Of a stretch of 64,000 nt of DNA, positions 1-8,876 are shown piece after piece. The DNA comes from MGBC108787 sp964430695. GTDB lineage: Bacteria; Bacillota_I; Bacilli_A; RF39; UBA660. The stretch lies in contig CAYSFO010000001.1 of the NCBI GenBank assembly GCA_964430695.1, positions 1 through 64,000 of the forward strand, written 5' to 3'. The translations under genes were made by a program, and so were the position numbers. Numbering within the stretch: the first letter of the stretch is position 1; each line of letters begins with the position of its first letter. The notes beneath the pieces were generated by a model. That model worked only from the letters and a program-made list of their open reading frames with translations, was not told where the DNA came from and made no database searches.

Positions 1-93
1 AAACATATTTCTCATATACTTTGACATAGCAATAGCATTTTCTTTATCTTCTTTTATTTCAAAATTTTTTTTGATTTCTGAATACTTGTCCAT
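1..93 (-). CDS. AlkD-like DNA alkylation repair protein, N-terminal fragment
   Basis: The ATG at 93 follows a GGAG ribosome site (GTTGGAGATATG), and the open frame runs off the left edge after 31 codons. The residues ENAIAMSKYMRN resemble the start of the AlkD family of HEAT-repeat DNA glycosylases, which commonly begin with an E-N-A/V-x-M-S-x-Y-M-x-N pattern. Those enzymes remove alkylated purines from DNA. Only the first helix is visible, so the assignment rests on a short match. It would be a cargo gene downstream of the relaxosome operon with its own promoter. Confidence 0.45.
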   Translation of the reverse strand, partial: MDKYSEIKKNFEIKEDKENAIAMSKYMRNMF

Positions 94-274
94 ATCTCCA
101 ACTCACTTTCAAATTACTATTTATCTGTGAGATAATTATAACATTTTTTTCAAAATAAAAATAGTCCTATACTAGCAACTATTTCAGTTTTTACCAACTA
201 CATCTATTTCAGAAGTGAAGTGATGACATGGTAAAGTTAAATGGTTCAATGTGATATTTATTTATCACAACTGT

Positions 275-303
275 ATAATAACATTATTTGACATTTTTTG
301 CAA
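275..303 (-). promoter_or_regulatory. Promoter upstream of the alkD-like gene
   Basis: TTGCAA (303-298), a 17-base spacer and TATTAT (280-275) form a sigma-A type promoter reading leftward, starting just past the relaxase stop codon. A palindrome (GTGATA..TATCAC, 251-268) follows. A second TATAAT-like box lies at 140-135. The 94-303 stretch holds no gene. Confidence 0.45.
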
Positions 304-1611
304 CTACTTTGAATAAGAATTTTCATTTTGAAATAATTTACTAAATTCTTTCTGGGCTTCTTCCATTTCATCATTGATATTTTTAATGGCTTGTTCAATA
401 TTAGACTTATTTTTAAATCTTTGCTTAGAATTAGTATTAGATAGATAATTTTTTAAAATATCTTTTCTAGTTTGCTTTTTATTTTTAAGGTAATGTTTTA
501 GTATAATTTCTTGTATAATATCATTTTCTTTAATCTTGTTAATGTTTTTAGATTCTTTTTTATAATTAAAATCAGCATAATTGACAATAGCATTATAAAT
601 ATAATTATCTATATATTTATTTTTTGAATCAGTTAATGAAGTATCTACATTAATATTCTTAATATTATTATCTTCATTAATCTTATGGAAATATGTATTG
701 ATATTATCAAGTGCTTCTTTAAAATTAGCATATTCTAATTTAAAGTCAGAATTAGAGTTAGAAAAAATATAACTTTTAATTTCTCTAGTAAGATCAATTA
801 TTTCTTTATTCTTAATTGATCCATACTTAATTTTAGTATCTTTACCAATTCTTTCATTATAAAGAAGTTGACCTAACTTTAATATTTTTTCTTCTAAAAG
901 TAAATCTTTTTTATTTCTTAGAAGATAATTTTTTTCTTTAGGGCTAAAATACTTTTTTAATTCTTCTATATCTTTATTCGTTTCTTTTAATAAAGGGGTA
1001 TAGATTTTTTCTTTTTCAATAGTATGAATTACTTGATTTTTTAAAAAGTCAATTTCAACTTGTGATAATTCACCAGATCTTCTATAACCAACTTTATTTT
1101 TAGAATAAATATAATTAGGTTGTTTTTCCATGAAAGAAAAGTGAAAGTGCAAGTTATCAGTATCAGTATGAAGTGATATTTGATAAAACATTTTCTTAGT
1201 ATCTTTAAAACCACACTTTTTAAAGAATTTAGGTAATATATTGGTAGCAAGTTCTTGCTCCAGTTTATGTATATCAATATTATCATTTATATAATCATTA
1301 TTAAAAGATAAAACACCTTGCCATAGATTAGAATTTTCTAAATATTTTACTGATAACTTTTTTCTTCTTTCAACTTCTGATTCACTTGCAAACTTGCCAT
1401 TTTCCATAACTAAGTTCATAGTCTTTTCTTTAGTAAGTTTACCAGTATAATAATCATACATAGACATGGCTCGTTTTTCTTCATTAGTGTAATAATCGTA
1501 CATATCTTTAACTCTTTTAATAGATTTAGTATGATTTCTATATTTACTATCTGGGTTATTAAGGGCAAAGGTAAAGATAGAATTAAAAATCACTTTAGGA
1601 CTTTTAGTCAT
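304..1611 (-). CDS. mobL: MobL-type relaxase
   Basis: This is the DNA-nicking and strand-transfer protein of the element. The histidine motif HTDTDNLHFHFSF near residues 148-160 is the metal-binding HxDxDxxHxH cluster typical of the MobL group of MOB-P relaxases of Gram-positive bacteria. The N-terminal region has two copies of M-Y-D-Y-Y-T, a feature of this group, and the C-terminal third is Lys/Asn-rich and poorly conserved. The ATG overlaps the stop of the upstream gene (ATGACTAA), suggesting translational coupling in a five-gene relaxosome operon. At 435 residues it has a relaxase domain but no visible helicase domain. The nick site is probably in the hairpin cluster at 2915-3140. Confidence 0.85.
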   Translation of the reverse strand: MTKSPKVIFNSIFTFALNNPDSKYRNHTKSIKRVKDMYDYYTNEEKRAMSMYDYYTGKLTKEKTMNLVMENGKFASESEVERRKKLSVKYLENSNLWQGVLSFNNDYINDNIDIHKLEQELATNILPKFFKKCGFKDTKKMFYQISLHTDTDNLHFHFSFMEKQPNYIYSKNKVGYRRSGELSQVEIDFLKNQVIHTIEKEKIYTPLLKETNKDIEELKKYFSPKEKNYLLRNKKDLLLEEKILKLGQLLYNERIGKDTKIKYGSIKNKEIIDLTREIKSYIFSNSNSDFKLEYANFKEALDNINTYFHKINEDNNIKNINVDTSLTDSKNKYIDNYIYNAIVNYADFNYKKESKNINKIKENDIIQEIILKHYLKNKKQTRKDILKNYLSNTNSKQRFKNKSNIEQAIKNINDEMEEAQKEFSKLFQNENSYSK

Positions 1612-1921
1612 TTATAAAATTATTTCTAATCCTTTTATTAAATTCATTTAAAGGTTTACTTTTTTTAGGATCAGAAACATTTTCAAAATCCATATCAGAA
1701 TATATTTGTTCTTCCAGTAAATGAATTACTTGTTGTTTTTTAATTATATATTCTACACTTTTATCTAATTTATTAATTCTATCTAAAACATCATTACCAT
1801 TTAAAGCAGAAGTACATAAACTGCATACTGCCTTAGAAAAAGATAAACTATTATTACTAGCATAATCTTTTATACGAGCATATTCTTCATTGGTAAAGTA
1901 AATATGCTTATCTATTGTCAT
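1604..1921 (-). CDS. Putative relaxosome accessory protein (ribbon-helix-helix-like)
   Basis: A 105-residue protein directly upstream of the relaxase, overlapping it by 8 bases. The N-terminal part (about residues 8-40, YFTNEEYARIKDYA then SFSKAVCSLCTSAL) has a beta strand followed by two helices, as in ribbon-helix-helix DNA-binding proteins of the MobC type. The rest is charged and probably helical. The fold and position suggest it binds the transfer origin and assists the relaxase. This is inferred from context, and no confident family match is claimed. Confidence 0.5.
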   Translation of the reverse strand: MTIDKHIYFTNEEYARIKDYASNNSLSFSKAVCSLCTSALNGNDVLDRINKLDKSVEYIIKKQQVIHLLEEQIYSDMDFENVSDPKKSKPLNEFNKRIRNNFIND

Positions 1922-2309
1922 TAAAATCTATTTCCTTTAGTCTTTTTAGAACATAGTCTAAAAGTTGCATTTTCATAGAATCATAGACAACTTCATTATT
2001 TTTGATATAAGTAATACTTTGGTAATACTCATCTTCTGGTAAGAAATATCTGATACCAAATTTTTTATAATTATCTACCCAGTCTTTAATTCTTCTCTGT
2101 GGTAATTTTTTATGAAGTATATTTATATCAAAACCACCACGAGCAAAAATTTCTCTTGCAGATAATTCTGGCATATCATATCTCATCATGATAGTCCATA
2201 ATTTAAAAATTGGATCATATTCTATTTCTCTTTTATATTTTATATTTCTGACAAAGATACTTTGTTTTAATATTTTGATTTCATTATCAGTATATAAACG
2301 AACTTTCAT
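1908..2309 (-). CDS. HTH domain protein of the relaxosome operon
   Basis: A 133-residue protein with a central segment (about residues 45-90, LSAREIFARGGFDINILHKK then RRIKDWVDNYKKFG) that reads like the helix-turn-helix of a family common near phage and transposon genes, where an S-x-R-x-I-F-x-x-x-G-F-D block is followed by an R-x-x-x-W-V/I segment. It overlaps the next gene by 14 bases and the previous one end to end, so it belongs to the same transcript. It may bind DNA at oriT or regulate the operon. The function is not known. Confidence 0.45.
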   Translation of the reverse strand: MKVRLYTDNEIKILKQSIFVRNIKYKREIEYDPIFKLWTIMMRYDMPELSAREIFARGGFDINILHKKLPQRRIKDWVDNYKKFGIRYFLPEDEYYQSITYIKNNEVVYDSMKMQLLDYVLKRLKEIDFNDNR

Positions 2310-2761
2310 TAATTTAACTCCTGTTCATGTTCATTGCCAAAATATTTTAGTCTATTGATTAAATCATCATTAAATTCATCATCATCTAAAATATTAGCAG
2401 ACATTTCTTTAATATCTTTTAAGTCCATTTCTACACCTAAAATCTTAGCAGTAGAATCAATCTTTTTTTCTACTTCTGTAAGTAGATTTTCCCAATAGAA
2501 GATCATATTAAAATCTACATTTTTATCTTCTTTATCTACAACCAAATCAAGCACATTTTCATTTGATTCTATATCTTCAATTATTTTATCTACATTTTCT
2601 AAAATGTACTTTTGTGTATCTTCATCAAAATCTTTTAAGTATGTATCAAGTGAAACAATGTAGTTAGCACTATTACCATCTTCCATTTCCATTATTTGAT
2701 CCATACCATAATTTATTATATCATTTGCAATTAATTTATTTATTGATAACTTCATTATCAT
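2309..2761 (-). CDS. Small acidic protein of the relaxosome operon
   Basis: A 150-residue, strongly acidic and probably all-helical protein that I do not recognise. It has no signal peptide or membrane segment. The start (ATGATAATGAAG) lies inside the end of the upstream 54-codon gene, and its stop abuts the next start, so it is the second gene of a tightly overlapped operon. The acidity could suit a DNA mimic or a partner of basic relaxosome proteins, but nothing in the sequence proves this. Confidence 0.4.
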   Translation of the reverse strand: MIMKLSINKLIANDIINYGMDQIMEMEDGNSANYIVSLDTYLKDFDEDTQKYILENVDKIIEDIESNENVLDLVVDKEDKNVDFNMIFYWENLLTEVEKKIDSTAKILGVEMDLKDIKEMSANILDDDEFNDDLINRLKYFGNEHEQELN

Positions 2762-2900
2762 AACCTCCTTTTAACATATCTATATAGCCCATCTCTAAAA
2801 GTTGTACCATCATTTTTGATATATGGATTCCATAGAATTGAGCCATTAATTTAATCCTATTAAATAGATCAATAGGCAACCAAAAATCAAATCTTCTCAT
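2736..2900 (-). CDS. Small ribbon-helix-helix-like protein, first gene of the relaxosome operon
   Basis: A 54-codon gene with an excellent ribosome site (AGGAGGACAA before the ATG). The product starts MRRFDFWLPIDLFNRIKLMA and continues with a hydrophobic-basic helix pair. This is the layout of CopG/MobC-like ribbon-helix-helix proteins: an N-terminal strand (RRFDFWL), then two helices. It overlaps the next gene by 26 bases. Placed directly beside the candidate oriT hairpins, it is a likely autoregulator or oriT-binding protein. Confidence 0.6.
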   Translation of the reverse strand: MRRFDFWLPIDLFNRIKLMAQFYGIHISKMMVQLLEMGYIDMLKGGYDNEVINK

Positions 2901-2914
2901 TTGTCCTCCTTACT

Positions 2915-3140
2915 TGAATAGGATGAAAAGCCCCTAAAACATGGTAGTATATAAAAAAGCAGGATAAGAAACTTACACACCAATACTAAACTATTCCTTA
3001 TTTCATAAGGGTTTAGTGTTGTGTAAGACTGATTTTGCACTTGCAAAATTCATCCTACTTTGTAGGTTGATATAAAGGTCAATACCTTTTTTATTCCTTA
3101 TTTTTAGGGGCTTTCTTTATTTGGCTTTTCATCCTAAATT
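2915..3140. other. Hairpin cluster, candidate origin of transfer (oriT)
   Basis: This gene-free stretch between the relaxosome and secretion operons is packed with inverted repeats. The outermost pair is GGATGAAAAGCCCCTAAAA near 2920 and its interrupted complement near 3100-3133. Inside are a long imperfect repeat (CTTACACA..ACTAAAC with GTTTAGT..TGTGTAAG, about 2972-3027) with an inner CCTTAT..ATAAGG, then ATTTTGCA-CT-TGCAAAAT, CCTAC-TTT-GTAGG and AAAGGT-CAAT-ACCTTT followed by T-rich sequence. Repeats of this kind beside the first relaxosome gene are typical of oriT. A structured RNA or back-to-back terminators are alternatives. Confidence 0.5.
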
Positions 3141-3150
3141 GTTATTTTTA

Positions 3151-4083
3151 TTAATTTTTATAGGATGGTGTCAAATTATCAAAATTATTATTTTCTAACA
3201 AAGATGGTGGATTATATGTAGGTTTTGAATTATCTGATTCATAATTAAAATCTACTAAACTCATACCATCAACAACTTGACCATCCAATGAAACTTGGTA
3301 ATGTAAATGATTACCAGTTGAATAACCAGTAGTACCAACACTAGCAATTTCTTGTCCTTTTGAAACAGAATCACCAACTGATACTTTGGCACTATTAGGA
3401 AATAGATGACCATAAAAAACAGTATATTTTAAGTCATTTACTTCACAACTTATTTTTATATTATTACCACCTTGTGTATCACTTGTATCAATTTTATTTT
3501 GACTATATGGAAAAGATAGACTTTCAACTTTTCCATCACAAGTTGAATAAACTGGTGTTTTTTCAGAGTTAGCAATATCCCATGCTTTATGCACATTTGC
3601 TTCACCATAAATAACTCTTTCTTCCATAAAAAAACTAGTTATGGTAGAACTAGAAAATTCTATTGGTGGAGCAAAAGGTTTTGCTTGCTCTTCATTTATC
3701 TGCCCACTAGAAGATATATTTTCACTTTTACAAACTTCTAAAACTTTATATTTTTGAATATTACATACTTCACTTATTGGAAGTAATTTTTTTGATTCCT
3801 TATCTAAGTTATCAGTATATATTTCATCAAAAGTTAAAGAATTATCTGCAAGATAAAAATATAAAATTCTTTCTAGTGAAACATATCCATTTTTTGCTTT
3901 TATATTTTTATTGGCAATCTTAGTATATTGTTCTGCATACTGACTATTATTCTCAATATAACCATCTGTAATATTAGCACCAAAAAAATCCATTATCATT
4001 AATACTGGAACTAAAATTACAAGAGCAATTACTACTAATCCACCAGTAGATCCTAAAAGAATAGATAGTATTTTTTTCTTCAA
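3151..4083 (-). CDS. Membrane-anchored M23 peptidase of the conjugation machine
   Basis: A wall hydrolase expected to open peptidoglycan for the transfer channel. An N-terminal membrane anchor (about residues 4-33) is followed by a helical region of unknown function and a LytM/M23 domain from about residue 150. The zinc ligands are visible as HKAWD, GHL and HLHYQ in the usual order. The start is TTG, 3 bases past the stop of the upstream gene. It is the last gene of the secretion operon. Its VirB1/CwlT-like role is well established for conjugative elements of Firmicutes, although here an M23 domain replaces the usual NlpC/P60 module. Confidence 0.8.
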   Translation of the reverse strand: MKKKILSILLGSTGGLVVIALVILVPVLMIMDFFGANITDGYIENNSQYAEQYTKIANKNIKAKNGYVSLERILYFYLADNSLTFDEIYTDNLDKESKKLLPISEVCNIQKYKVLEVCKSENISSSGQINEEQAKPFAPPIEFSSSTITSFFMEERVIYGEANVHKAWDIANSEKTPVYSTCDGKVESLSFPYSQNKIDTSDTQGGNNIKISCEVNDLKYTVFYGHLFPNSAKVSVGDSVSKGQEIASVGTTGYSTGNHLHYQVSLDGQVVDGMSLVDFNYESDNSKPTYNPPSLLENNNFDNLTPSYKN

Positions 4084-4086
4084 AAT

Positions 4087-4695
4087 TTACATATCCATTT
4101 CATTATCTTTTTGATTTTCTAAAACTTTAGAATACCCATTAAGTTTAACTAATAATTCATTAGCAGTATTAAAGTAATTTAAAATATCACTATTAGATAA
4201 ATCACTTTCACTTGCATAATGTCTTATATCAGCACAAATCCACTCAATAGTAGAATCTACATCAGAAATAGTACACAAACTTTTTTTAATTGAATCAAAG
4301 GCATCTTCATCAGAAGAATATAAATCTTTATATTCATAAGGATCAGAATCCTTTGCATATTTAACTAAATCACTTGCTAGTGAATCTACATCATATTCTT
4401 TTTCATTAGAATTAATATAATTATTGTATTCTTTAAATATAGAACATAAAGTATCAAAAAATCTTTCTTCTTTTGGATTTGTAAAATCTTTATGCATAAC
4501 AAAATGCTGAAACATATCAGATAGATCACTCATAAAATCTACACCTTTATCTTCATCATTTAATTTATTTTTTAAACTATCTAAATTTGGTATTTCATTA
4601 TCATAGAAGTACCATTTACTATATTTACGATAATCACATATAAAGTTATAAATAGAACTTGATAAATGATTAAATTTATTTTGATTATTACTCAT
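4087..4695 (-). CDS. Unknown acidic protein in the secretion operon
   Basis: A 202-residue protein with many Asp, Ser, Tyr and Asn residues, probably helical, with no signal peptide or membrane segment. The start overlaps the VirB4 stop (TAATG), so its translation is coupled to VirB4. The last residues are DNEMDM, nearly the same as the NEMDM end of the SSB encoded 5 kb upstream. I do not recognise the family. Its position between the VirB4 ATPase and the wall hydrolase suggests a cytoplasmic accessory factor of the secretion apparatus. Confidence 0.5.
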   Translation of the reverse strand: MSNNQNKFNHLSSSIYNFICDYRKYSKWYFYDNEIPNLDSLKNKLNDEDKGVDFMSDLSDMFQHFVMHKDFTNPKEERFFDTLCSIFKEYNNYINSNEKEYDVDSLASDLVKYAKDSDPYEYKDLYSSDEDAFDSIKKSLCTISDVDSTIEWICADIRHYASESDLSNSDILNYFNTANELLVKLNGYSKVLENQKDNEMDM

Positions 4696-7052
4696 TAATT
4701 TTCACCCATCATAGTTCTTTCTAATTCAGTAGCACGAATCCAAACTCTAAGTCTATTTTTATTATCTACATTAAGTAGAAATTCACCTCGTTTAGCAGAT
4801 AGCAAAAATGCTTTTTGGGTATCAGTTAAAGGGTTATTTTTAAATAACTCTAAATAAGCAAGTAGATCATCTTCTTTTAGCATACCAATCATTGTATATT
4901 GACAGTTATTAAAGATAGCAGTAGCGTGTCTTAAAACACTAGCATTACCTACAAAATCTTTAACACTTTGGGTACTTACAATTAAATTAGTAGAATACTT
5001 ACGAACTCTACGAGCAAGTTGACCAAAGTTCTTTAATACCTCATTATTTTTTTCATCTATAAATAAATGGAACTCATCAACAATAATACTAATATGTTTT
5101 TTCTTATCTAATTTTTCATTTTGAATTTTATTAGCAACAATACTATTATTCAAATATGTAAGCAGATTTAAAACTTGGGTATTAATTAATCTTTGATTTC
5201 CACTATATAATAATTCTTGTAAATTGAAAGCAATTAGATCATTTGATAAATCAATATTGGTATGACCATCAAATAAGAATGAATCAGTACCAGTTAAAAA
5301 TCTTGAAACAAGTATTTCTAATTGATCTATTAATTTCTTTTTCTCATTACTTTCTAATTGTTTTTTATAAACTGGTAAATACTCATATAATTCACTAAAA
5401 ATTGGGTAGTCAGTAGGACTTAAACTTTGTAGTGTATTAATAGAAGTATTTTTAAATATACCTTTAGTGTTATATAAAGATTCCACTACTGCTAGTAACA
5501 TAACAAGTTCTTTTTCTGTTATGCTTTCAAAAGCAGTTTTAAAGAATGCCTCCAGAAAACCTAAATGTTTAGCCAAAGGACAATCTGTTTCTTTAGTTTC
5601 TTTATCTTCATCATCACTAGGAATATATCTAATCTGTAAAGGGTTTATGATACCACCCTTTTTAGAGTAGAGATCTATATATTCACCACCATTTGCTTCA
5701 ACTAATTTTTTGTACTCATTTTCAGCATCCCAGATAAAAATTTTAGTACCACGAGCAAATTCATTAATAATCATTTTTTTCATGGTAAAACTTTTACCAC
5801 CACCAGTAGATGACACTATGGCTAAGTTATGGGAAGTTCTTTGATTATTAAGAGTAAATGGATCAAAGAATATAGGTAATGAAGTATGTAAATCTACACC
5901 TAACATATAACCTTTACTATCATTAAAATAAGTTTTTGTAAAAGGAAACCCTGCACTTAATGTTAAAGTAGGTAAAAAGATAGAATAATCATTTAAAGAA
6001 GTAGAAGTAATATCAAAATTTTGCCAACATTCCATTTGTCTTAATTTTGGAATATCAAGTTTTATTTGGTATCTATCTACAAGTCTTTTTAATTCTCTAA
6101 AAGTATTATCTCTTTCTTTTTTAGTACCAGTAATGATAAGTGTAAGAGAAACTTCTTTTATCTTTTCATCACCATTTTTGATTTCAAGCATTAACTGTTG
6201 GAAGTTTTCCTTTTGAGTATCAAGTTCAGTAGCATCACTTAATTTTCTAGTAGTGTTACGATCACTAAGTAAAAACTGATATTGAGAATTAACCCAACGA
6301 ATCAACTCATCTTGACTAATAGCATCTTTAATACTAATACAAGCCATAACATCTGGAACATTAAAGACTTCTTCAAAAAATAGTTCATCTACAAAAGGTG
6401 GAATATTTTTAATTGTTACCATTTGAATATCTTTATCATCCAACTTTAATGAATTAGTTTTTTCTTGTAAATTAAGTGGTGATATTAAAGATGGTAAATC
6501 ACTCCATATAAGATCATCAAGTGATTTTTGATTCATATATAAATTAGTTAAAAATTTATATATTTCTAATCTATTATCAATCACTTCCATATTGATTCTA
6601 GGGGTAATATTAGAAATAATATCTTCAATTTCATCAAGTTGTTTTTCTAATATATTTAAGTCTTTAGCAATCACTACTAAATAATAAACACTAGATATAG
6701 TGTAGTGATTATCTTCTAGTTCTTCAATTAATCTTTTACTTTCTTCAAGTAATTTATGTTTTTTATCATCACTTTCAAAATATGTTATTAAATCTTCTAA
6801 ATTAATTTTATTATTATTAAGATTAATTTTCTGATCTAATTTATAACATTTTAAAGTAAGACCTTTAATTTGGTAAAGACTTTTTAGGGCATAAAAAAAG
6901 TTTTGCTTCTCTGATTTACTAGTTAAAGACAAATCAATGGCTTTAACTTCAATTAAAGATGCAACTTCACCAGTTTTTAATTCTATTAAACCATCATCTG
7001 CAACTGACTTAACATTTGAAAAAATTTGAGAGTTTTTAATTCTTTTTTTCAT
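4695..7052 (-). CDS. virB4: VirB4-type conjugation ATPase
   Basis: This is the cytoplasmic motor ATPase of the type IV secretion system. The C-terminal half carries a Walker A motif (SSTGGGKS, about residues 410-418), followed by FIWDAENEY, and a Walker B motif (SIIVDEFHLF, about residue 660). The STQSVKDF and RATELER segments are also typical of VirB4/TraE proteins. At 785 residues it has normal family length. The ATG at 7052 has no ribosome site. The same frame stays open upstream to about 7170 and encodes DGDNIGLFPREKK plus a Lys-rich stretch, yet contains no start codon, while an ATG overlapping the upstream stop lies in another frame. The true N-terminus is therefore uncertain. Confidence 0.92.
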   Translation of the reverse strand: MKKRIKNSQIFSNVKSVADDGLIELKTGEVASLIEVKAIDLSLTSKSEKQNFFYALKSLYQIKGLTLKCYKLDQKINLNNNKINLEDLITYFESDDKKHKLLEESKRLIEELEDNHYTISSVYYLVVIAKDLNILEKQLDEIEDIISNITPRINMEVIDNRLEIYKFLTNLYMNQKSLDDLIWSDLPSLISPLNLQEKTNSLKLDDKDIQMVTIKNIPPFVDELFFEEVFNVPDVMACISIKDAISQDELIRWVNSQYQFLLSDRNTTRKLSDATELDTQKENFQQLMLEIKNGDEKIKEVSLTLIITGTKKERDNTFRELKRLVDRYQIKLDIPKLRQMECWQNFDITSTSLNDYSIFLPTLTLSAGFPFTKTYFNDSKGYMLGVDLHTSLPIFFDPFTLNNQRTSHNLAIVSSTGGGKSFTMKKMIINEFARGTKIFIWDAENEYKKLVEANGGEYIDLYSKKGGIINPLQIRYIPSDDEDKETKETDCPLAKHLGFLEAFFKTAFESITEKELVMLLAVVESLYNTKGIFKNTSINTLQSLSPTDYPIFSELYEYLPVYKKQLESNEKKKLIDQLEILVSRFLTGTDSFLFDGHTNIDLSNDLIAFNLQELLYSGNQRLINTQVLNLLTYLNNSIVANKIQNEKLDKKKHISIIVDEFHLFIDEKNNEVLKNFGQLARRVRKYSTNLIVSTQSVKDFVGNASVLRHATAIFNNCQYTMIGMLKEDDLLAYLELFKNNPLTDTQKAFLLSAKRGEFLLNVDNKNRLRVWIRATELERTMMGEN

Positions 7053-7173
7053 TCGTTTTTTGATTACAAATTTAGGTTGTTGTTTTTCAAGTTTTTTCTT
7101 TTCTTTATCTAAAACTTTATCTTTATTTGTTTTTTTCTCTCTAGGGAATAACCCGATATTATCACCATCACTT

Positions 7174-7485
7174 TCATTTTAAATATTTGCTTAACTGTTT
7201 TAATTTGTTTTCTTTAATATCTTCATTAAAGAAACAATAATTTTTATTTTTAAAAAGATATTCTATCAGAAGAATCATAATTTTATACATACGATTCTTC
7301 TTAGATAGATTAATAGGTATAAGTAAAAACAAACAGATAGATAGAAATACCAATGCTTCAATTTTTAAGTTGGTAAAAGCAAATAATACTAAAAAAATCA
7401 TAAGCATAGGAAGTCCTAAGTATAGATCTGTCATTTCTATATATTTACCTAAAGTTTTTTTAATACTTTTAATTGTTATATACAA
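7174..7485 (-). CDS. VirB3-like membrane protein
   Basis: A 103-residue protein with two close hydrophobic segments (about residues 22-60) and a short charged C-terminal tail. This size and layout, immediately upstream of VirB4 and downstream of a VirB6-like gene, match VirB3-type subunits of Gram-positive secretion systems, which anchor VirB4 at the membrane. Sequence identity within this family is low, so the call depends on topology and synteny. Its TGA stop overlaps an ATG (ATGA, 7177-7174) that would be the natural coupled start for VirB4 but is out of frame with it. Confidence 0.7.
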   Translation of the reverse strand: MYITIKSIKKTLGKYIEMTDLYLGLPMLMIFLVLFAFTNLKIEALVFLSICLFLLIPINLSKKNRMYKIMILLIEYLFKNKNYCFFNEDIKENKLKQLSKYLK

Positions 7486-7489
7486 ACTA

Positions 7490-8866
7490 TCACATCCTTG
7501 TTCTATATCTGTTACGATACATATTTCTTTGTGGCATAATAGATCTTACTGCTTCACCCATATTTTCACGACCATGACTTCGTAAATTCTTACCAATATT
7601 AGATGGTGTTGCATTTTTTACTTTACCACCAAATTTTTCAATAGTATTTCCTATACCACTACCAACTTTACTAGCAATAGGATTACTAGCAGAAGAACTT
7701 TTATCTTTAAAGTTACTACCAAATTTAGAAATAGCATTACCAACTTTATTTACGACTTTATTACCACCTAATTTACCAACTGCTGATGCTCCAACACCTA
7801 AGCCAAAAGCACTAGCACCAGTTAAAGCACTACCACCTATATGGGTAGCAGTAGACATGGCATTTCCATAACTCATTAAACTCATAAGTTGTTCACGACC
7901 ACTATTAGCAGATACATTTGCACCTATGAATCGATTAATAACTTGTGATCCAGTAAGTAAGAAAGTACCACAACCAATAAACATTAATGATTTTAAAGCC
8001 ATATCTTTAAATCCAGAATTAGCAAAGAAAGTTGTACTATTAATTGATTGCATTACTATTACAGTAATACCTATAATCATCATTACAACTGCACCTTGCA
8101 AGACTAAAGATACTAATTGTTCTATGACTGCAGATCTTCTTTGTTTATTACCAATAGAAGTAGCAAATACGATTGGACTTATTACAAATAAAAACAAAAA
8201 TTCTATTTGCCTACGAGCCAACATCATGCCACTAAAGAATAAAGCATAAAGAAAGAAACCACCTACAATAATAGCCATGAGCCAATTTATACTATATTTA
8301 TAATCTTTTTCATCTGGAAGTATCCATTTCTTAGAAGTAACATATTTATCATTAAACATTCTTTTTTTAGTAAAATTATCATTTTTAAGATTATCAACTA
8401 TATTTTCATTTTTAAATTCATCACTATTTTTATAACCATCAGAATGAGTAATATACATACCAAGCATTGAATCTGATAATGTAGTACCATTACTGGTAAA
8501 CATAGATGAAGTATAACCACTAAGTTTCATGGAAAAAGAGTTTGCTTGTGAAAATAAGAAAACACTCATTAACACAAGCACACCACATTTTACAATTTCC
8601 ATAACTATTTGATGAGTAGATAAACCATCATCTGGTTCTAGTATTTTCATAACAAATTTCCAAATTATGAATAAAGCAAGTAAAGTTATAGCAATAGCAA
8701 TTATTCCAGAATGGAAATTAGAAAATATAGAGTTATTAGATACACTATCAACAATATCATATAAATTAAGTTCTCTTATTATATTAAACAAAGTATCAAT
8801 TAAATTATAGATAAAGTCAATAACTGCCCAACCTAATCTTCTAAGTAGATCTAAAGCACTTAACAT
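7490..8866 (-). CDS. VirB6/TrbL-like polytopic membrane protein
   Basis: A 458-residue inner-membrane channel subunit. Hydrophobic segments lie near residues 8-30, 55-75, 85-105, 190-215, 220-240, 250-275 and 285-310, flanking an extracytoplasmic loop. The C-terminal 130 residues are Gly/Ser-rich and basic, ending in an Arg/Tyr-rich tail. This is the usual form of VirB6/TrbL proteins of Firmicutes elements. The ribosome site AGGTGG precedes the ATG. It sits between the pilin-like and VirB3-like genes, as in most VirB-type operons. Confidence 0.75.
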   Translation of the reverse strand: MLSALDLLRRLGWAVIDFIYNLIDTLFNIIRELNLYDIVDSVSNNSIFSNFHSGIIAIAITLLALFIIWKFVMKILEPDDGLSTHQIVMEIVKCGVLVLMSVFLFSQANSFSMKLSGYTSSMFTSNGTTLSDSMLGMYITHSDGYKNSDEFKNENIVDNLKNDNFTKKRMFNDKYVTSKKWILPDEKDYKYSINWLMAIIVGGFFLYALFFSGMMLARRQIEFLFLFVISPIVFATSIGNKQRRSAVIEQLVSLVLQGAVVMMIIGITVIVMQSINSTTFFANSGFKDMALKSLMFIGCGTFLLTGSQVINRFIGANVSANSGREQLMSLMSYGNAMSTATHIGGSALTGASAFGLGVGASAVGKLGGNKVVNKVGNAISKFGSNFKDKSSSASNPIASKVGSGIGNTIEKFGGKVKNATPSNIGKNLRSHGRENMGEAVRSIMPQRNMYRNRYRTRM

Positions 8867-8876
8867 AAAAGACCAC

